64,000 nucleotides of DNA from JAGXKT01 sp964531695 (GTDB lineage Bacteria > Planctomycetota > Phycisphaerae > SM23-33), in the NCBI GenBank assembly GCA_964531695.1, contig CAZHEH010000011.1, positions 22,005-86,004 of the forward strand, in the 5' to 3' direction. The translations under genes were made by a program, and so were the position numbers. The notes beneath the pieces are model-generated. The model worked only from the letters and a program-made list of their open reading frames with translations. It made no database searches and had not been told where the DNA came from. This document shows, piece by piece, positions 10,438 through 18,982 of the stretch. Each line of letters begins with the position of its first letter. Position 1 is the stretch's first letter.

Positions 10438-11226
10438 ATGCCCGACGTGGAACGAGCGCATGAGTGCCTGAAGAACGCCATGGTCCTTTCCCTGGCCGAT
10501 GGCGAGCTGGACGAGGCCGAGCAGCAGTACATCGAGCGGTTGCGAGGCAAGCTGGGCGTGGAGCCGGGGCAGTTCGCCAAGCTCGTCGAGGACGTCAAGA
10601 AGAACCGCCAGACGGTGCACGTCCCGAAGGATCGGGACCTGGCCCAGGACACCGTTCGGCTGCTCGTGGAGGCGGCGGCCGCCGACGGGCAGATCGGCGA
10701 GGTCGAGCGGGACATCCTGCACCGTCTCGGGAGCCGCGTGGGTCTGACGGCGGGCGACATCGACGGGATGGTGCGGCAGTTCGAGCCGACGCCCGAGGAG
10801 GAGGCCCGGATCGAGGCCAAGGTTCGGGACATCTACGCGCACTTCGCCGAGTGGGACGAATCGACGCGGCAGGCGAAGTTCCGCGAGCTGGCCGACTACG
10901 ACCGCCTGGCCGTGCTGCCCCTGCTGCGAATGCTGGAGAGCTATCGCCGGCCCGACCAAGCGGAAAACGCCATCGAGATGAAGATTCACGTCGTCGACGC
11001 CCTGGCGGAACTGGACGACACGCGGACGGCGTTCTATCTCGCCCAGCAGGCGACCTTCGGCGACGTGGACGACGAAGTGAGCAACTCCGAACTCCGACAG
11101 GCCTGCGCCCACGCGCTGGGTAAGCTGACGAACCAGGATTTCGACCGGAGCGAGGAAGGCGTGCAGGAGGCCGCCCGCTGGTGGCGCAGCCCCGATCACC
11201 GCAAGTACGACAAGCTGGTGTTCTAG
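10438..11226 (+). CDS. TerB-like double-domain protein with HEAT-type C-terminus
   Basis: The protein has 262 residues and no signal or membrane span. Residues 5-60 (MVLSLADGELDEAEQQYIER) and 65-110 (LLVEAAAADGQIGEVERDIL) both carry the acidic ADG-x-ELxxxE pattern typical of TerB helices, so two TerB-like modules lie side by side. Residues 145-245 look like paired helices of HEAT type (LAVLPLLRMLESYRRP; RQACAHALGKLTN). TerB domains are thought to bind divalent metals and act in membrane-stress complexes. A strong GAGGAG site lies upstream of the ATG. No other ter genes are nearby, so tellurite resistance should not be inferred. Confidence 0.65.
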   Translation: MPDVERAHECLKNAMVLSLADGELDEAEQQYIERLRGKLGVEPGQFAKLVEDVKKNRQTVHVPKDRDLAQDTVRLLVEAAAADGQIGEVERDILHRLGSRVGLTAGDIDGMVRQFEPTPEEEARIEAKVRDIYAHFAEWDESTRQAKFRELADYDRLAVLPLLRMLESYRRPDQAENAIEMKIHVVDALAELDDTRTAFYLAQQATFGDVDDEVSNSELRQACAHALGKLTNQDFDRSEEGVQEAARWWRSPDHRKYDKLVF

Positions 11227-11244
11227 CGGCAGGGACAGGGGTAC

Positions 11245-12057
11245 ATGGCACAATCACGCACGTGGCGGGCACCGGCGGAGCGGCAAGCTCGCATTGTGTG
11301 CATATCGGTCATGCTCGCCGCGATCCTGTCGGTCGCTTCGCTCGGGTGCGATTCCGACGCACCGCCGGAATCGGCGACACCCGCCCCGATCCCGCACCGC
11401 GAGCGAGCCACGCCGCAGCCCGCCCCACGACCGTACCGACAGGTCTTGGCAGATGTTCGCGCTCGCCGTGACGCCCTGGCCGGTCGCTATCGCGCCGCCG
11501 CCACGACCGCCGAACGCCGCCACGTGCTCAATGAGGCCCGCCACGTACTGGTCGAGGCGATTACACGCGACATCGCCCCGCGCTGGCTCGGGACGCCGTG
11601 GGCATTTCACGGGACCAGCGAAACGCCCGGCACCGGCGCGATCGCCTGCGGGTACTTCGTCTCGACGGTGCTGCGGGACGCGGGGCTACGCGTGGAGCGC
11701 GTGCGACTCGCCCGGCAGCCGGCTGAGCGGATCATCCTGTCGCTGACCGGCGCGCCCCACGTGCGACGCTTCTCCAACGCGTCGCTGGCGCGTTTCGTCG
11801 CGGCCGTGCGGGCCTGTGGCGAGGGCGTCTACGTCGTCGGGCTGGACTACCACGTCGGGCTGCTGACCTGCGGACCGGAGGGCGTGTTCTTCGTCCATTC
11901 CCAGGGCGTCGCACCGAAAGAAGTGGTCCGAGAGCGCGCCGCCGAGTCGCCCGTGCTGGGCGCCTCGCGATATCGTGTATTCGGCCGAATCAGCGCCGAT
12001 GACGCACTGATCGAGGCATGGCTGACCGGCCGGGCGATCCGTACGCGAACCGGCTGA
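11245..12057 (+). CDS. lipoprotein with NlpC/P60-like cysteine peptidase fold
   Basis: This 270-residue protein has a lipoprotein signal (MLAAILSVASLGC, Cys35), a Pro-rich linker to about residue 65, a helical section, and then a papain-like core. The core has Cys135 in GTGAIACGYFVSTVLRDAGL (Cys at the start of a helix), His203 in GLDYHVGLL and His218 in FFVHSQ. This Cys-His-polar order is that of NlpC/P60 or related cell-wall amidase/endopeptidase folds. Usual family members hydrolyse peptidoglycan stem peptides in the periplasm; the substrate here is unknown. The gene starts 19 bases after the TerB-HEAT gene and is probably co-transcribed with it. Confidence 0.65.
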   Translation: MAQSRTWRAPAERQARIVCISVMLAAILSVASLGCDSDAPPESATPAPIPHRERATPQPAPRPYRQVLADVRARRDALAGRYRAAATTAERRHVLNEARHVLVEAITRDIAPRWLGTPWAFHGTSETPGTGAIACGYFVSTVLRDAGLRVERVRLARQPAERIILSLTGAPHVRRFSNASLARFVAAVRACGEGVYVVGLDYHVGLLTCGPEGVFFVHSQGVAPKEVVRERAAESPVLGASRYRVFGRISADDALIEAWLTGRAIRTRTG

Positions 12058-12099
12058 TGACGCGTCACGGGAACGACCGCTGACTGGTCACTGCCGCCG

Positions 12100-13050
12100 C
12101 TATTCGAATTCCGTCTCGAGCTTGCGGTAGAACTCGGCCACGTCGTTCTTGGCGTCGCTGTTCATCCACTGGATGGCGACCTGCGGGTGGAGGTTGCGGA
12201 TGCCGGTGAGCATGTACGGCACGTGATAGCCCCAGTCGATCTCGCGCTGGAGCGGCAGGATGTGCTCGCCGACCACCTCGAGCAGCGGCTCGATGTCGAA
12301 CTTCGGGTTCTTGAGGAAGCCCAGCAGCAGTTCGGTGGGGCAGTTGCCCGCCCCGCGCCCGAGGCCGTACAGCGTGCCGTCCACGTAGTTGGCGCCCTTG
12401 ATGATGCCCTCGATCGTGTTGGCGAAGGCGAGCTGCTGATTGTTGTGCATGTGGACGCCGACTTCCTTGGTCTTGACGAACATCTTGTACCGCTCGACCA
12501 GGAAGTGGACCTCCTCGCTGTACAGGGCGCCGTAGCTGTCGACCACGTACACCGCCAGCGCGTGGGTCTCGGCCTCGATCTGCTGGAGCGCCTCATCCAG
12601 CGTCGGGCCGGCCTCGGTGGAGATGGCCATGATGTTGAGCGTCGTCTCGTAGCCGCGCTCGTGGGCGGTCTTGGCCAGATGGATGGCCTTGTCCACGTCC
12701 TTGACGTAGGTGGCAACGCGGATCAGGTCCACCGGCGAGTCCTCGCGCGGCTTCACGTCGTCGGGCTCGGACTTGTGGGCGTCCATCATCACGGCCAGCT
12801 TGGTCTGGCCCGGGTCGATGCCCTCGGTGACCTCCGCGAGCTGCGAATCGTCGCAGAAGCGCCACGGTCCGTAGTCGTCCGGCGAGAGCATCTCGCGGCT
12901 GTTGCGGTACCCCAGCTCGACGTAATCCACGCCGGCCCGGCAGGCGGCGTTGTACGCCGCCCGAACCGTCTCCAGCGTGAAGTGCGAATTGTTCGTCAAT
13001 CCGCCGTCGCGGATCGTGCAGTCCACTACCTTGATTTCCGGGCGGAACAT
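12100..13050 (-). CDS. DRE-TIM metallolyase family aldolase (HMGL-like)
   Basis: This 316-residue TIM-barrel protein opens with KVVDCTIRDGGLTNN, a variant of the DxTxRDG metal-binding loop of the HMG-CoA lyase, isopropylmalate synthase and 4-hydroxy-2-oxovalerate aldolase superfamily. Other landmarks are VDYVELGYR, VYVVDSYGALY, GVHMHNNQQLAFANT (the HxHN metal site) and YVDGTLYGLGRGAGNCPTELL. It lacks the C-terminal domain of 4-hydroxy-2-oxovalerate aldolase. Relatives are annotated only as aldolase-catalytic-domain proteins and the substrate is unknown. The start at 13050 has GGGAG eight bases upstream; an 18-residue longer reading is not supported. Confidence 0.82.
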   Translation of the reverse strand: MFRPEIKVVDCTIRDGGLTNNSHFTLETVRAAYNAACRAGVDYVELGYRNSREMLSPDDYGPWRFCDDSQLAEVTEGIDPGQTKLAVMMDAHKSEPDDVKPREDSPVDLIRVATYVKDVDKAIHLAKTAHERGYETTLNIMAISTEAGPTLDEALQQIEAETHALAVYVVDSYGALYSEEVHFLVERYKMFVKTKEVGVHMHNNQQLAFANTIEGIIKGANYVDGTLYGLGRGAGNCPTELLLGFLKNPKFDIEPLLEVVGEHILPLQREIDWGYHVPYMLTGIRNLHPQVAIQWMNSDAKNDVAEFYRKLETEFE

Positions 13051-13201
13051 CGTCACCGCTCCCTCGCTGTGCGGGGTGGGGCCCCGCCGTTTCTGGACTC
13101 GCATCCGCCGCTTCCGGTCGCCCGGCCGGCGGACCGGGCATCATGCACATCGTCCCGCCGGCGTCAAGCGGCCCGTCATTATACGACCTTCAAGCGGAAA
13201 C

Positions 13202-13221
13202 GGGGGCGAATGTTGGCCCCC
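13202..13221 (-). terminator. short GC hairpin at the deoC stop codon
   Basis: GGGGGC (13202-13207) and GCCCCC (13216-13221) are separated by eight bases and overlap the deoC stop codon. No T-run follows on the reverse strand, so this is only a possible terminator or RNA end. Confidence 0.4.
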
Positions 13222-13922
13222 TACCCGACAGGTGCCAGCCCCAGCCGTCGGCGGGCCTCGTCCAGAATGGCCCGCGTCGCGGAAGCCCCGACCCGCGAGC
13301 AGCCCAGCGCCCGGAACTCCAGCAGCCGGTCCAGCGTCCGGATGCCGCCGGCGGCCTTGATCTGCACGTTCGGCGCCGCGTGGGCCCGCATCAGCTTCAC
13401 GTCAGCGTCCGTCGCCCCGTCCGCGCCGAAGCCCGTCGAGGTCTTGACCCAGTCGGACCCCGCCTCGCCGCAGATCTCGCACAGCCGCACCTTCTGCGTG
13501 TCCGACAGGTAGCAGTTCTCGAAGATGACCTTGACCTTCCGCCCCGCTTCGTGGGTCACGTCCGTCACGGCCGCGATGTCGTCCCGCACGTAGCCCCACT
13601 CGCCCGACCGGACCTTCGAGATATTGCACACCATGTCCAGCTCCGTGCAGCCGTCGGCCAGGGCTCGCTTCGCTTCGGCGACCTTGACCTCGGTCGTGTG
13701 CACCCCGAGCGGGAAGCCGATGACCGTGCTGGGCTCGACGGACGAGCCGGCGAGCATCTCCGCCGCCATCCCGGCCGCGCAGGGCATGATGCACACGCTG
13801 CCCACCGCATAGCGGATGCACAGCTCGAGGCCCTGCCGCAGTTCCGGGTCCGTCAGCGTCGGCTTGAGCAGCGCGTGGTCGATCATCGCCGCGATGTCTT
13901 CGTATGTGTAGGGCTCGGGCAT
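13221..13922 (-). CDS. deoC: deoxyribose-phosphate aldolase
   Basis: The enzyme reversibly cleaves 2-deoxyribose 5-phosphate to glyceraldehyde 3-phosphate and acetaldehyde. The 233 residues hold IDHALLKPTLTDPEL, the Asp of ELDMVCNISK (D96), the Schiff-base lysine in DWVKTSTGF (K160), and the second active-site lysine in QIKAAGGIRT (K189). A longer reading to 14312 would add a low-complexity Arg/Ser stretch and overlap azoR. The ATG at 13922 has GGAG eight bases upstream and matches family length. It fits with nucleoside salvage; the neighbouring aldolase gene is not known to share its pathway. Confidence 0.95.
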   Translation of the reverse strand: MPEPYTYEDIAAMIDHALLKPTLTDPELRQGLELCIRYAVGSVCIMPCAAGMAAEMLAGSSVEPSTVIGFPLGVHTTEVKVAEAKRALADGCTELDMVCNISKVRSGEWGYVRDDIAAVTDVTHEAGRKVKVIFENCYLSDTQKVRLCEICGEAGSDWVKTSTGFGADGATDADVKLMRAHAAPNVQIKAAGGIRTLDRLLEFRALGCSRVGASATRAILDEARRRLGLAPVG

Positions 13923-14106
13923 ACCGTGCGCTCCGGGAAGCATCCGCCGCCGGGCCGCAGATTGCAGCCACCGCCTGCGATTCCGCCACGGCCGGCACGC
14001 GCCGCCGCCGAAGCGGCGGGCTATCGTAACGCGGGCAGCCCGGTGCAGGGAAGGGGCACCCGCTTGCACGCGCCGAAGAGCGTCCTCGGAGGCGGCCCGG
14101 CGCCGG

Positions 14107-14736
14107 TCAGAAGGCCGACGCGAGCCGCTGGGCCTCGTCGATGGCGGCCGCAATCCGCTCGGCCGCCACTTCCGGCCCGCCCGCCAGCGTCGGCGCGACG
14201 ACGATGCTCCGGATGTCCTCGAACCCCATGAAGCCGAGGATGGCTTCCACGTACGGCTTCTGCATGTCCATCTGCGCGTGCTCCGGGCCGGAGTAGTCAC
14301 CGCCGCTGGCATAGACGACGCACGCGGGCCTGCCCGTCACGAGCCCGCCATACCCCGCCTCCGGATCGAAGCTGAAGGTGTAGCCGGGCTGCACCAGCAC
14401 GTCGATGTACTGCTTCAGCCGGTACGGAATGGCGAAGTTCCACATCGGCACGGCCAGAAGATACTTGTCCGCCGACGTGAACCGCTCGATGACCGCCTCG
14501 ACCGCCGACCAGCCGGAGCGCATCTCGCGCGTGACCTCGTGTCCGTGGAGAACGGCGTACTTCGCGTTCAACGCCGGGCCGTCGAACGCGGGCAGGTCGG
14601 CCTCGAAGACGTTCAACGTGTCCACCTCGTCGCCCGAGTGCCTCGTCCGGTAACTCTCGACGAAGGCATCCGCCACCGCCACGGACTTCGACCGCTCGCC
14701 TCGCGGCGAGGCCTGGATGTAGAGCAGCTTGGCCAT
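14107..14736 (-). CDS. azoR: FMN-dependent NADH:quinone oxidoreductase / azoreductase
   Basis: This 209-residue flavodoxin-fold enzyme has the phosphate-binding loop of FMN in QASPRGERSKSVAVADAF, the flavin-contact motif VPMWNFAIPYRLKQYIDVLV, and ASGGDYSG followed by FMGFEDI as in AzoR. Family members use NADH to reduce quinones and azo compounds, usually as homodimers, and protect against thiol or quinone stress. GGAG lies six bases before the ATG. A TATACT -10-like hexamer on the reverse strand near 14773-14778 lies about 37 bases upstream; no good -35 was found. It appears to be a single-gene unit. Confidence 0.9.
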   Translation of the reverse strand: MAKLLYIQASPRGERSKSVAVADAFVESYRTRHSGDEVDTLNVFEADLPAFDGPALNAKYAVLHGHEVTREMRSGWSAVEAVIERFTSADKYLLAVPMWNFAIPYRLKQYIDVLVQPGYTFSFDPEAGYGGLVTGRPACVVYASGGDYSGPEHAQMDMQKPYVEAILGFMGFEDIRSIVVAPTLAGGPEVAAERIAAAIDEAQRLASAF

Positions 14737-14940
14737 GGTCGGCTCCGTTCTTCCCGCTCATCGGGCTACCACAAGTATAGCCAAGCTCGACAAGCGACCC
14801 TGCCGGGCCCGGCCGGAACGTTGCGGAAAACCCTTGCATAATCGCGCGAAGGTGGTAAGCACGTTTCTCCCTCCCGGCCGCGTGGGCCGCGACGGGCATA
14901 GCCCGGTTTGTCATACGAAAACACAGCGAGGCAAAGCAGA

Positions 14941-15975
14941 ATGCAGCGGTTCAAGAAGGCAAGCGACATCAAGGTGGGCGTAGTCGGTTACGGCGGCGCC
15001 TTCGAGATGGGGCGGACCCATTTGCAGGAAATGAAGCGTGCGGGCATGACGCCCGTTTCCGTCGCCGACCCCGACACGGAGCGGCTGGACCGGGCGGAGA
15101 GCGACTTCCCCGGCATCGAGACGTACACCACGCTCAAGGAGATGCTCAAGAAGTCGGACGTAAACCTGATTACCATCATCACGCCGCACAACACGCACGC
15201 CGATCTGGCGCTTTCGGCGTTGCGATCCGGCCGCCACGTCGTGTGCGAGAAGCCGCTGGCGATCACGACCGGCGAATGCGACCGGATGATCGCCGCGGCC
15301 GAGAAGTCGGGAGTCGTTCTGAGCACCTATCACAACCGCCACTGGGACGGCTGCATTCTGGAGGCGGTCCGCCAGATCCGGGACCGCAACGTCATCGGCG
15401 ACATCGTCCGCATCGAGTGCCACATGGGCGGCTACAGCCGGCCGGGCGACTGGTGGCGCTCCAGCAAGACGATCTCGGGCGGCATCCTGTACGACTGGGG
15501 CGTGCACCTTCTGGAATACTCGCTGCAACTGATCGACTCGGACATCGTCGAGGTCAGCGGCTACAAGCACGAGGGTCACTGGGGCCCCAAGACCGCCTGG
15601 AAGGATGACACGATCGAGGATGAGGGCTTCGCCGTGGTCCGCTTCGCGTCGGGCCAGTGGCTGACGCTTCGCATCACGAACATCGACCCGATGCCCAAGC
15701 CCGGACAGTTGGAGATCATCGGAACGAAGGGCGCGTACGTCTTCGACGGCGGCACCTTCCGGACGGTCATCCCCGGCAAGAACGGCACCGTCACCACCGA
15801 GGGCAAGAACCCGAGCGGAGAGGGCTGGCGGTTCTACCAGAACGTCGCCGACCACCTGGTCAAGGGCACGAAGCTCATCATCACCCCCGAGTGGTCCCGC
15901 CGGCCGATCCACATCCTGGACCTGGCCTGCAAGAGCGCGGAGAAGGGCAAGGCGCAGACGGCGAAGCACGCGTGA
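14941..15975 (+). CDS. Gfo/Idh/MocA family sugar dehydrogenase (ThuB-like context)
   Basis: This 344-residue NAD(P)-dependent oxidoreductase has the dinucleotide-binding N-terminus VGVVGYGGAFEMGRTHLQ, the family signature VCEKPLA (E103-K104-P105), and a C-terminal alpha/beta domain with ILYDWGVHLLEY carrying the likely catalytic His. No Tat signal is present, so it is cytoplasmic, unlike many planctomycete relatives. I used the ATG at 14941 rather than a TTG at 14908; AGG lies upstream. It is followed by a ThuA-like gene. In Rhizobium, ThuA and a Gfo/Idh-type ThuB act together on disaccharides through 3-keto intermediates, so a similar 3-ketosugar route is plausible here. Confidence 0.88.
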   Translation: MQRFKKASDIKVGVVGYGGAFEMGRTHLQEMKRAGMTPVSVADPDTERLDRAESDFPGIETYTTLKEMLKKSDVNLITIITPHNTHADLALSALRSGRHVVCEKPLAITTGECDRMIAAAEKSGVVLSTYHNRHWDGCILEAVRQIRDRNVIGDIVRIECHMGGYSRPGDWWRSSKTISGGILYDWGVHLLEYSLQLIDSDIVEVSGYKHEGHWGPKTAWKDDTIEDEGFAVVRFASGQWLTLRITNIDPMPKPGQLEIIGTKGAYVFDGGTFRTVIPGKNGTVTTEGKNPSGEGWRFYQNVADHLVKGTKLIITPEWSRRPIHILDLACKSAEKGKAQTAKHA

Positions 15976-16226
15976 CCGTGAGCCGTCTGTTGTCGCCCCT
16001 ACGTTGTCAGGAGTCAGCCATCACCGGGCGAGCCCCCTGCAGACGACGCAAGCGCGGCGAATTAACGCATTGAGGACTACTGTTTGCTGAGTACGGAGCG
16101 GTGACGATTGTCGCGGGGCCAAGGCGCGGCCGGGCGCCGGGGCAACGGACGCCGCACAGCGACAAGCGACAGGAAGCGAAGCCGGAAGACGCCGCCGGTT
16201 CCAGGCGGCACGAAGCGGAGCAACAG

Positions 16227-16868
16227 ATGAAGGCACTGATCGTCTACGGCGGCTGGGAAGGCCACGAGCCGCTACAGGTTTCCGAGGTGTTCGAGCGAGT
16301 CCTCACGGGCCACGGCTTCGAGGTGGAGGTGTCCGACACGCTGGACAGCTATCTCGACGTCGAGAAGCTCAAGGGGCTCGACCTGATCGTCCCTCATTGG
16401 ACCATGGGCGAGATCGCCAAGGAGCAGTGGCACGGTCTCAGCGAGGCCGTCAGGAGCGGCGTCGGCGTCGCCGGGGTGCATGGCGGCATGGGCGACTCCT
16501 TCCGCCAGAACACGGACTACCAGTTCATGGTCGGCGGGCAGTGGGTCGCTCACCCCGGCGGCATCATCGACTACCGGGTGCACATCGTCGATCAGGCCGA
16601 CCCCATCACGGCGGGGCTGGACCACTTCGACATGCACTCCGAGCAGTACTACATGCACGTCGATCCGTCCAACCACGTGCTGGCGACTACGACCTTCGAG
16701 TGCAACGGCTGTACCATGCCCGTCGCCTGGAAGCGAATGTGGGGCCGGGGCCGAGTGTTCTACTCCTCCCTCGGCCACGTGGCCGCGGACCTCGACGTGC
16801 CCGAGGCGCTGACCCTCATCGAACGCGGCATGCTGTGGGCGGCGTCGGGCAAGACGGCCGGCGGCTAG
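16227..16868 (+). CDS. ThuA-like domain protein (trehalose utilisation type)
   Basis: The 213 residues form a class I glutamine-amidotransferase-like ThuA fold: MKALIVYGGWEGHEP, LIVPHWTMGEI, GVAGVHGGMGDSF, FMVGGQWVAHPGG, FDMHSEQYYMHVDP and a final GRVFYSSLGHVAADL. The nucleophilic Cys of amidotransferases is absent, as is normal for ThuA. The family acts on keto-sugars or related carbohydrates; ThuA of Sinorhizobium works in trehalose, maltitol and sucrose use. GGAG lies seven bases upstream of the ATG. It sits between the Gfo/Idh dehydrogenase and an aldo/keto reductase on the same strand, forming a sugar oxidation/reduction cluster. Confidence 0.88.
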   Translation: MKALIVYGGWEGHEPLQVSEVFERVLTGHGFEVEVSDTLDSYLDVEKLKGLDLIVPHWTMGEIAKEQWHGLSEAVRSGVGVAGVHGGMGDSFRQNTDYQFMVGGQWVAHPGGIIDYRVHIVDQADPITAGLDHFDMHSEQYYMHVDPSNHVLATTTFECNGCTMPVAWKRMWGRGRVFYSSLGHVAADLDVPEALTLIERGMLWAASGKTAGG

Positions 16869-16922
16869 CGGGTCCGCCACGGGCAACCCGAACGAAACCA
16901 CCGGACAAACAGAGAGGTAAGC

Positions 16923-17936
16923 ATGCAGTATCGACCATTGGGCGCATCGGGAATTCAGGCCTCGGCCGTGGGGTTCGGCGCATGGGCCGCGGGCGGATGG
17001 ATGTGGGGCGGCCAAGACGAGCGGGAGGCCATCGACGCCATCCGGGCGGCCGTGGACAACGGCGTGACGCTGATCGACACGGCGCCGATCTACGGCTTCG
17101 GTGCGTCGGAGGAGCTGGTGGGCAAGGCCATTGCGGGCCTCCGCGACAAGGTTGTGCTGGCCACGAAATGCGGCCTCGTCTGGGACCGCGAGTGCGGCGA
17201 TTTCTACTTCCGCTCGAACGAGAAGGCCGTCCAGAAGGACCCCGACAAGGCCACAAAGACGGTCTACCGCTGCCTCCGTCCGGAGTCGATCCGCGACGAG
17301 GTCGAGGCCAGCTTGCGGCGGCTCGACGTCGACGTGATCGACCTGTACCAGACGCACTGGCAGGAATCGACCACGCCCATCGCCGACACGATGGGCGAGC
17401 TGATGAAGCTGAAGGACGAAGGCAAAATCCGCGCGATCGGCGTGTCGAACGCATCGAGCGAGCAGATGAACGAGTACCGTCATGTGGGGCCGATCGACAG
17501 CGACCAGGAACGGTTCAGCATGCTCGATCGCCGGATCGACAGCAGGCAGCTCCCCTACTGCCGCGAGCGCGGGATCGCCATCCTCGCGTACTCCCCCATC
17601 GAGCAGGGCCTTCTGACCGGCAAGATGGGGCCCGACCGGGAGTTCGAGGAAGGGGACATGCGCAGGGGCAGCAAGCGCTTCAGCGAGGACAACCTGCGAA
17701 AGGTGCAGGCGATGCTGGACGAATTCCGGCCGGTCGCCGAGCGCCACGGCATCACGCTGGCCCAGCTCACCATCGCTTGGACGATTGCCTACCCGGGCGT
17801 GACGCACGCGCTGGTCGGCGCGCGGAACCCGAAGCAGGCGAAGGAGAACGCCGCGGCCGCCGACGTGCAGCTTTCCACCGAGGACCACGCGACGATCCGC
17901 CAAACGCTGGCGAAGCACTCAGGCGACATCGCGTAG
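16923..17936 (+). CDS. aldo/keto reductase
   Basis: This 337-residue TIM-barrel oxidoreductase has the catalytic tetrad Asp52 and Tyr57 in DTAPIYGFG, Lys82 in ATKCG and His145 in LYQTHWQE. NADPH-site sequences ILAYSPIEQGLLTGK and ALVGARNPKQAKENA are typical of the AKR11/YghZ-like group. Residues 86-112 contain an insertion rich in charged residues. The start has GAGAGG upstream. It is probably part of the same transcript as the ThuA gene 54 bases before it and would reduce or oxidise a sugar or polyol, though the substrate cannot be named from sequence. Confidence 0.92.
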   Translation: MQYRPLGASGIQASAVGFGAWAAGGWMWGGQDEREAIDAIRAAVDNGVTLIDTAPIYGFGASEELVGKAIAGLRDKVVLATKCGLVWDRECGDFYFRSNEKAVQKDPDKATKTVYRCLRPESIRDEVEASLRRLDVDVIDLYQTHWQESTTPIADTMGELMKLKDEGKIRAIGVSNASSEQMNEYRHVGPIDSDQERFSMLDRRIDSRQLPYCRERGIAILAYSPIEQGLLTGKMGPDREFEEGDMRRGSKRFSEDNLRKVQAMLDEFRPVAERHGITLAQLTIAWTIAYPGVTHALVGARNPKQAKENAAAADVQLSTEDHATIRQTLAKHSGDIA

Positions 17937-18049
17937 GCGGGACAAAAGAAGCGCGGACACTGTCACTTCCGGGCCCGCAGCACGCGCGCCGGGGACCCGC
18001 GGATCCCTCGGGCCGTCTCCGGTCCGCTCCGCCGTCCCTCCGCGCTCCC

Positions 18050-18982
18050 TCACATCGACCGCCCGAGCGAGAACTCGCTCACCCGCTCCCGCGCCTCGGC
18101 CAGGAAGGCCGCAACCTCGGCGTCGCCGATTGGCTCCGTCCCGCCCGGTTGTGTCGCGACAAGAGCCCCGAGCGCGTTGCCGTAGCGGCAGCACTCGGCC
18201 AGGTCCGCCCCGGCGAGGTACTTGTGCGCGAAGCCCGCGGTAAAGGCATCGCCGGAGCCCACCGTGTCGGCGACTGCCACGCGATAGCCGGGCTCGTACA
18301 CGGGCGGGCCCTCGCGCGGCACGGCCACGGCGCCCCTGCCGCCGAGCGTCACCACGCACAGCCGCAGGCGGAAGCTCTCGTTCAGCGCGGCCACCCGCGA
18401 AACCAAACCCGTCGCCAGTCCGAAATCGTCTCCCAGCTCGGCCAGTTCGTCCTCGTTGAGCTTAAGCACATCGGCCCGGTCGAGCGAGTCTCGGACGGTC
18501 TCGGGCGTATAGCAGTCGCGCCGAAGGTTGATGTCCAGCAGCTTGACCGCGTCGCCGGCCGCGGCAAGCACGCGAGCACAGGTTTCCCGCGACACCGTCG
18601 AGCGTTGCGAGAGCGTGCCGAAACAGATGCACTCCGCCCCGGCCGCCTCGGCGAGCAGCTCATCCGTCGGCTCGATGCAATCGTAGGCGGCGTCGGGATT
18701 GATGGTGAAATCCGGCACCCCCTCGGCATCGAGCTTCACGTCCACCGTGCCGGTCGCGCGCTCGCCGTCGCGCTGAATCAGCCGCGTGTCCAGGCCGAGG
18801 GCCTGCATCCGCCGCATCGCCTCGTCGCCCAGCGCATCGGCGCCGAGCCGGCTGGCGACCAGGGCCCGCTCGCCCAGCCCCGCCATGCGGACGGCGAAAT
18901 TCAACACCGCCCCGCCAAGCCGCTTGCCCGACGGCAGCCGGTCCCACAGCACCTCGCCGAATGCTAGAACCCGGGCGGACAC
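18050..18982 (-). CDS. PfkB-family carbohydrate kinase (fructokinase-like)
   Basis: This 310-residue ribokinase-fold enzyme has VLAFGEVLWDRLPSG and GGAVLNFAVRMAGLG at the N-terminus (substrate lid and sugar pocket), DINLRRDCYTPE and VLKLNEDELAELG in the middle, and the ATP/anion-hole signature ADTVGSGDAFTAGF with catalytic base Asp245. The features resemble fructokinases. I start at GTG 18982 with GGGAG six bases upstream; this overlaps the upstream FAD-oxidoreductase stop by 19 bases, so the two genes are translationally linked. A longer reading to 19162 adds only low-complexity Arg/Gly and overlaps that gene. It probably phosphorylates a sugar liberated by its neighbours. Confidence 0.88.
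   Translation of the reverse strand: MSARVLAFGEVLWDRLPSGKRLGGAVLNFAVRMAGLGERALVASRLGADALGDEAMRRMQALGLDTRLIQRDGERATGTVDVKLDAEGVPDFTINPDAAYDCIEPTDELLAEAAGAECICFGTLSQRSTVSRETCARVLAAAGDAVKLLDINLRRDCYTPETVRDSLDRADVLKLNEDELAELGDDFGLATGLVSRVAALNESFRLRLCVVTLGGRGAVAVPREGPPVYEPGYRVAVADTVGSGDAFTAGFAHKYLAGADLAECCRYGNALGALVATQPGGTEPIGDAEVAAFLAEARERVSEFSLGRSM

Noticed and set aside
10438..11226. tellurite-resistance locus
   Set aside because: TerB-like domains alone do not show tellurite resistance, and no terC, terD or terZ neighbours are present.
16775..16792. CGGCCACGTGGCCG palindrome
   Set aside because: It lies within the ThuA-like coding sequence and does not match the TGTT/AACA ends of parS.
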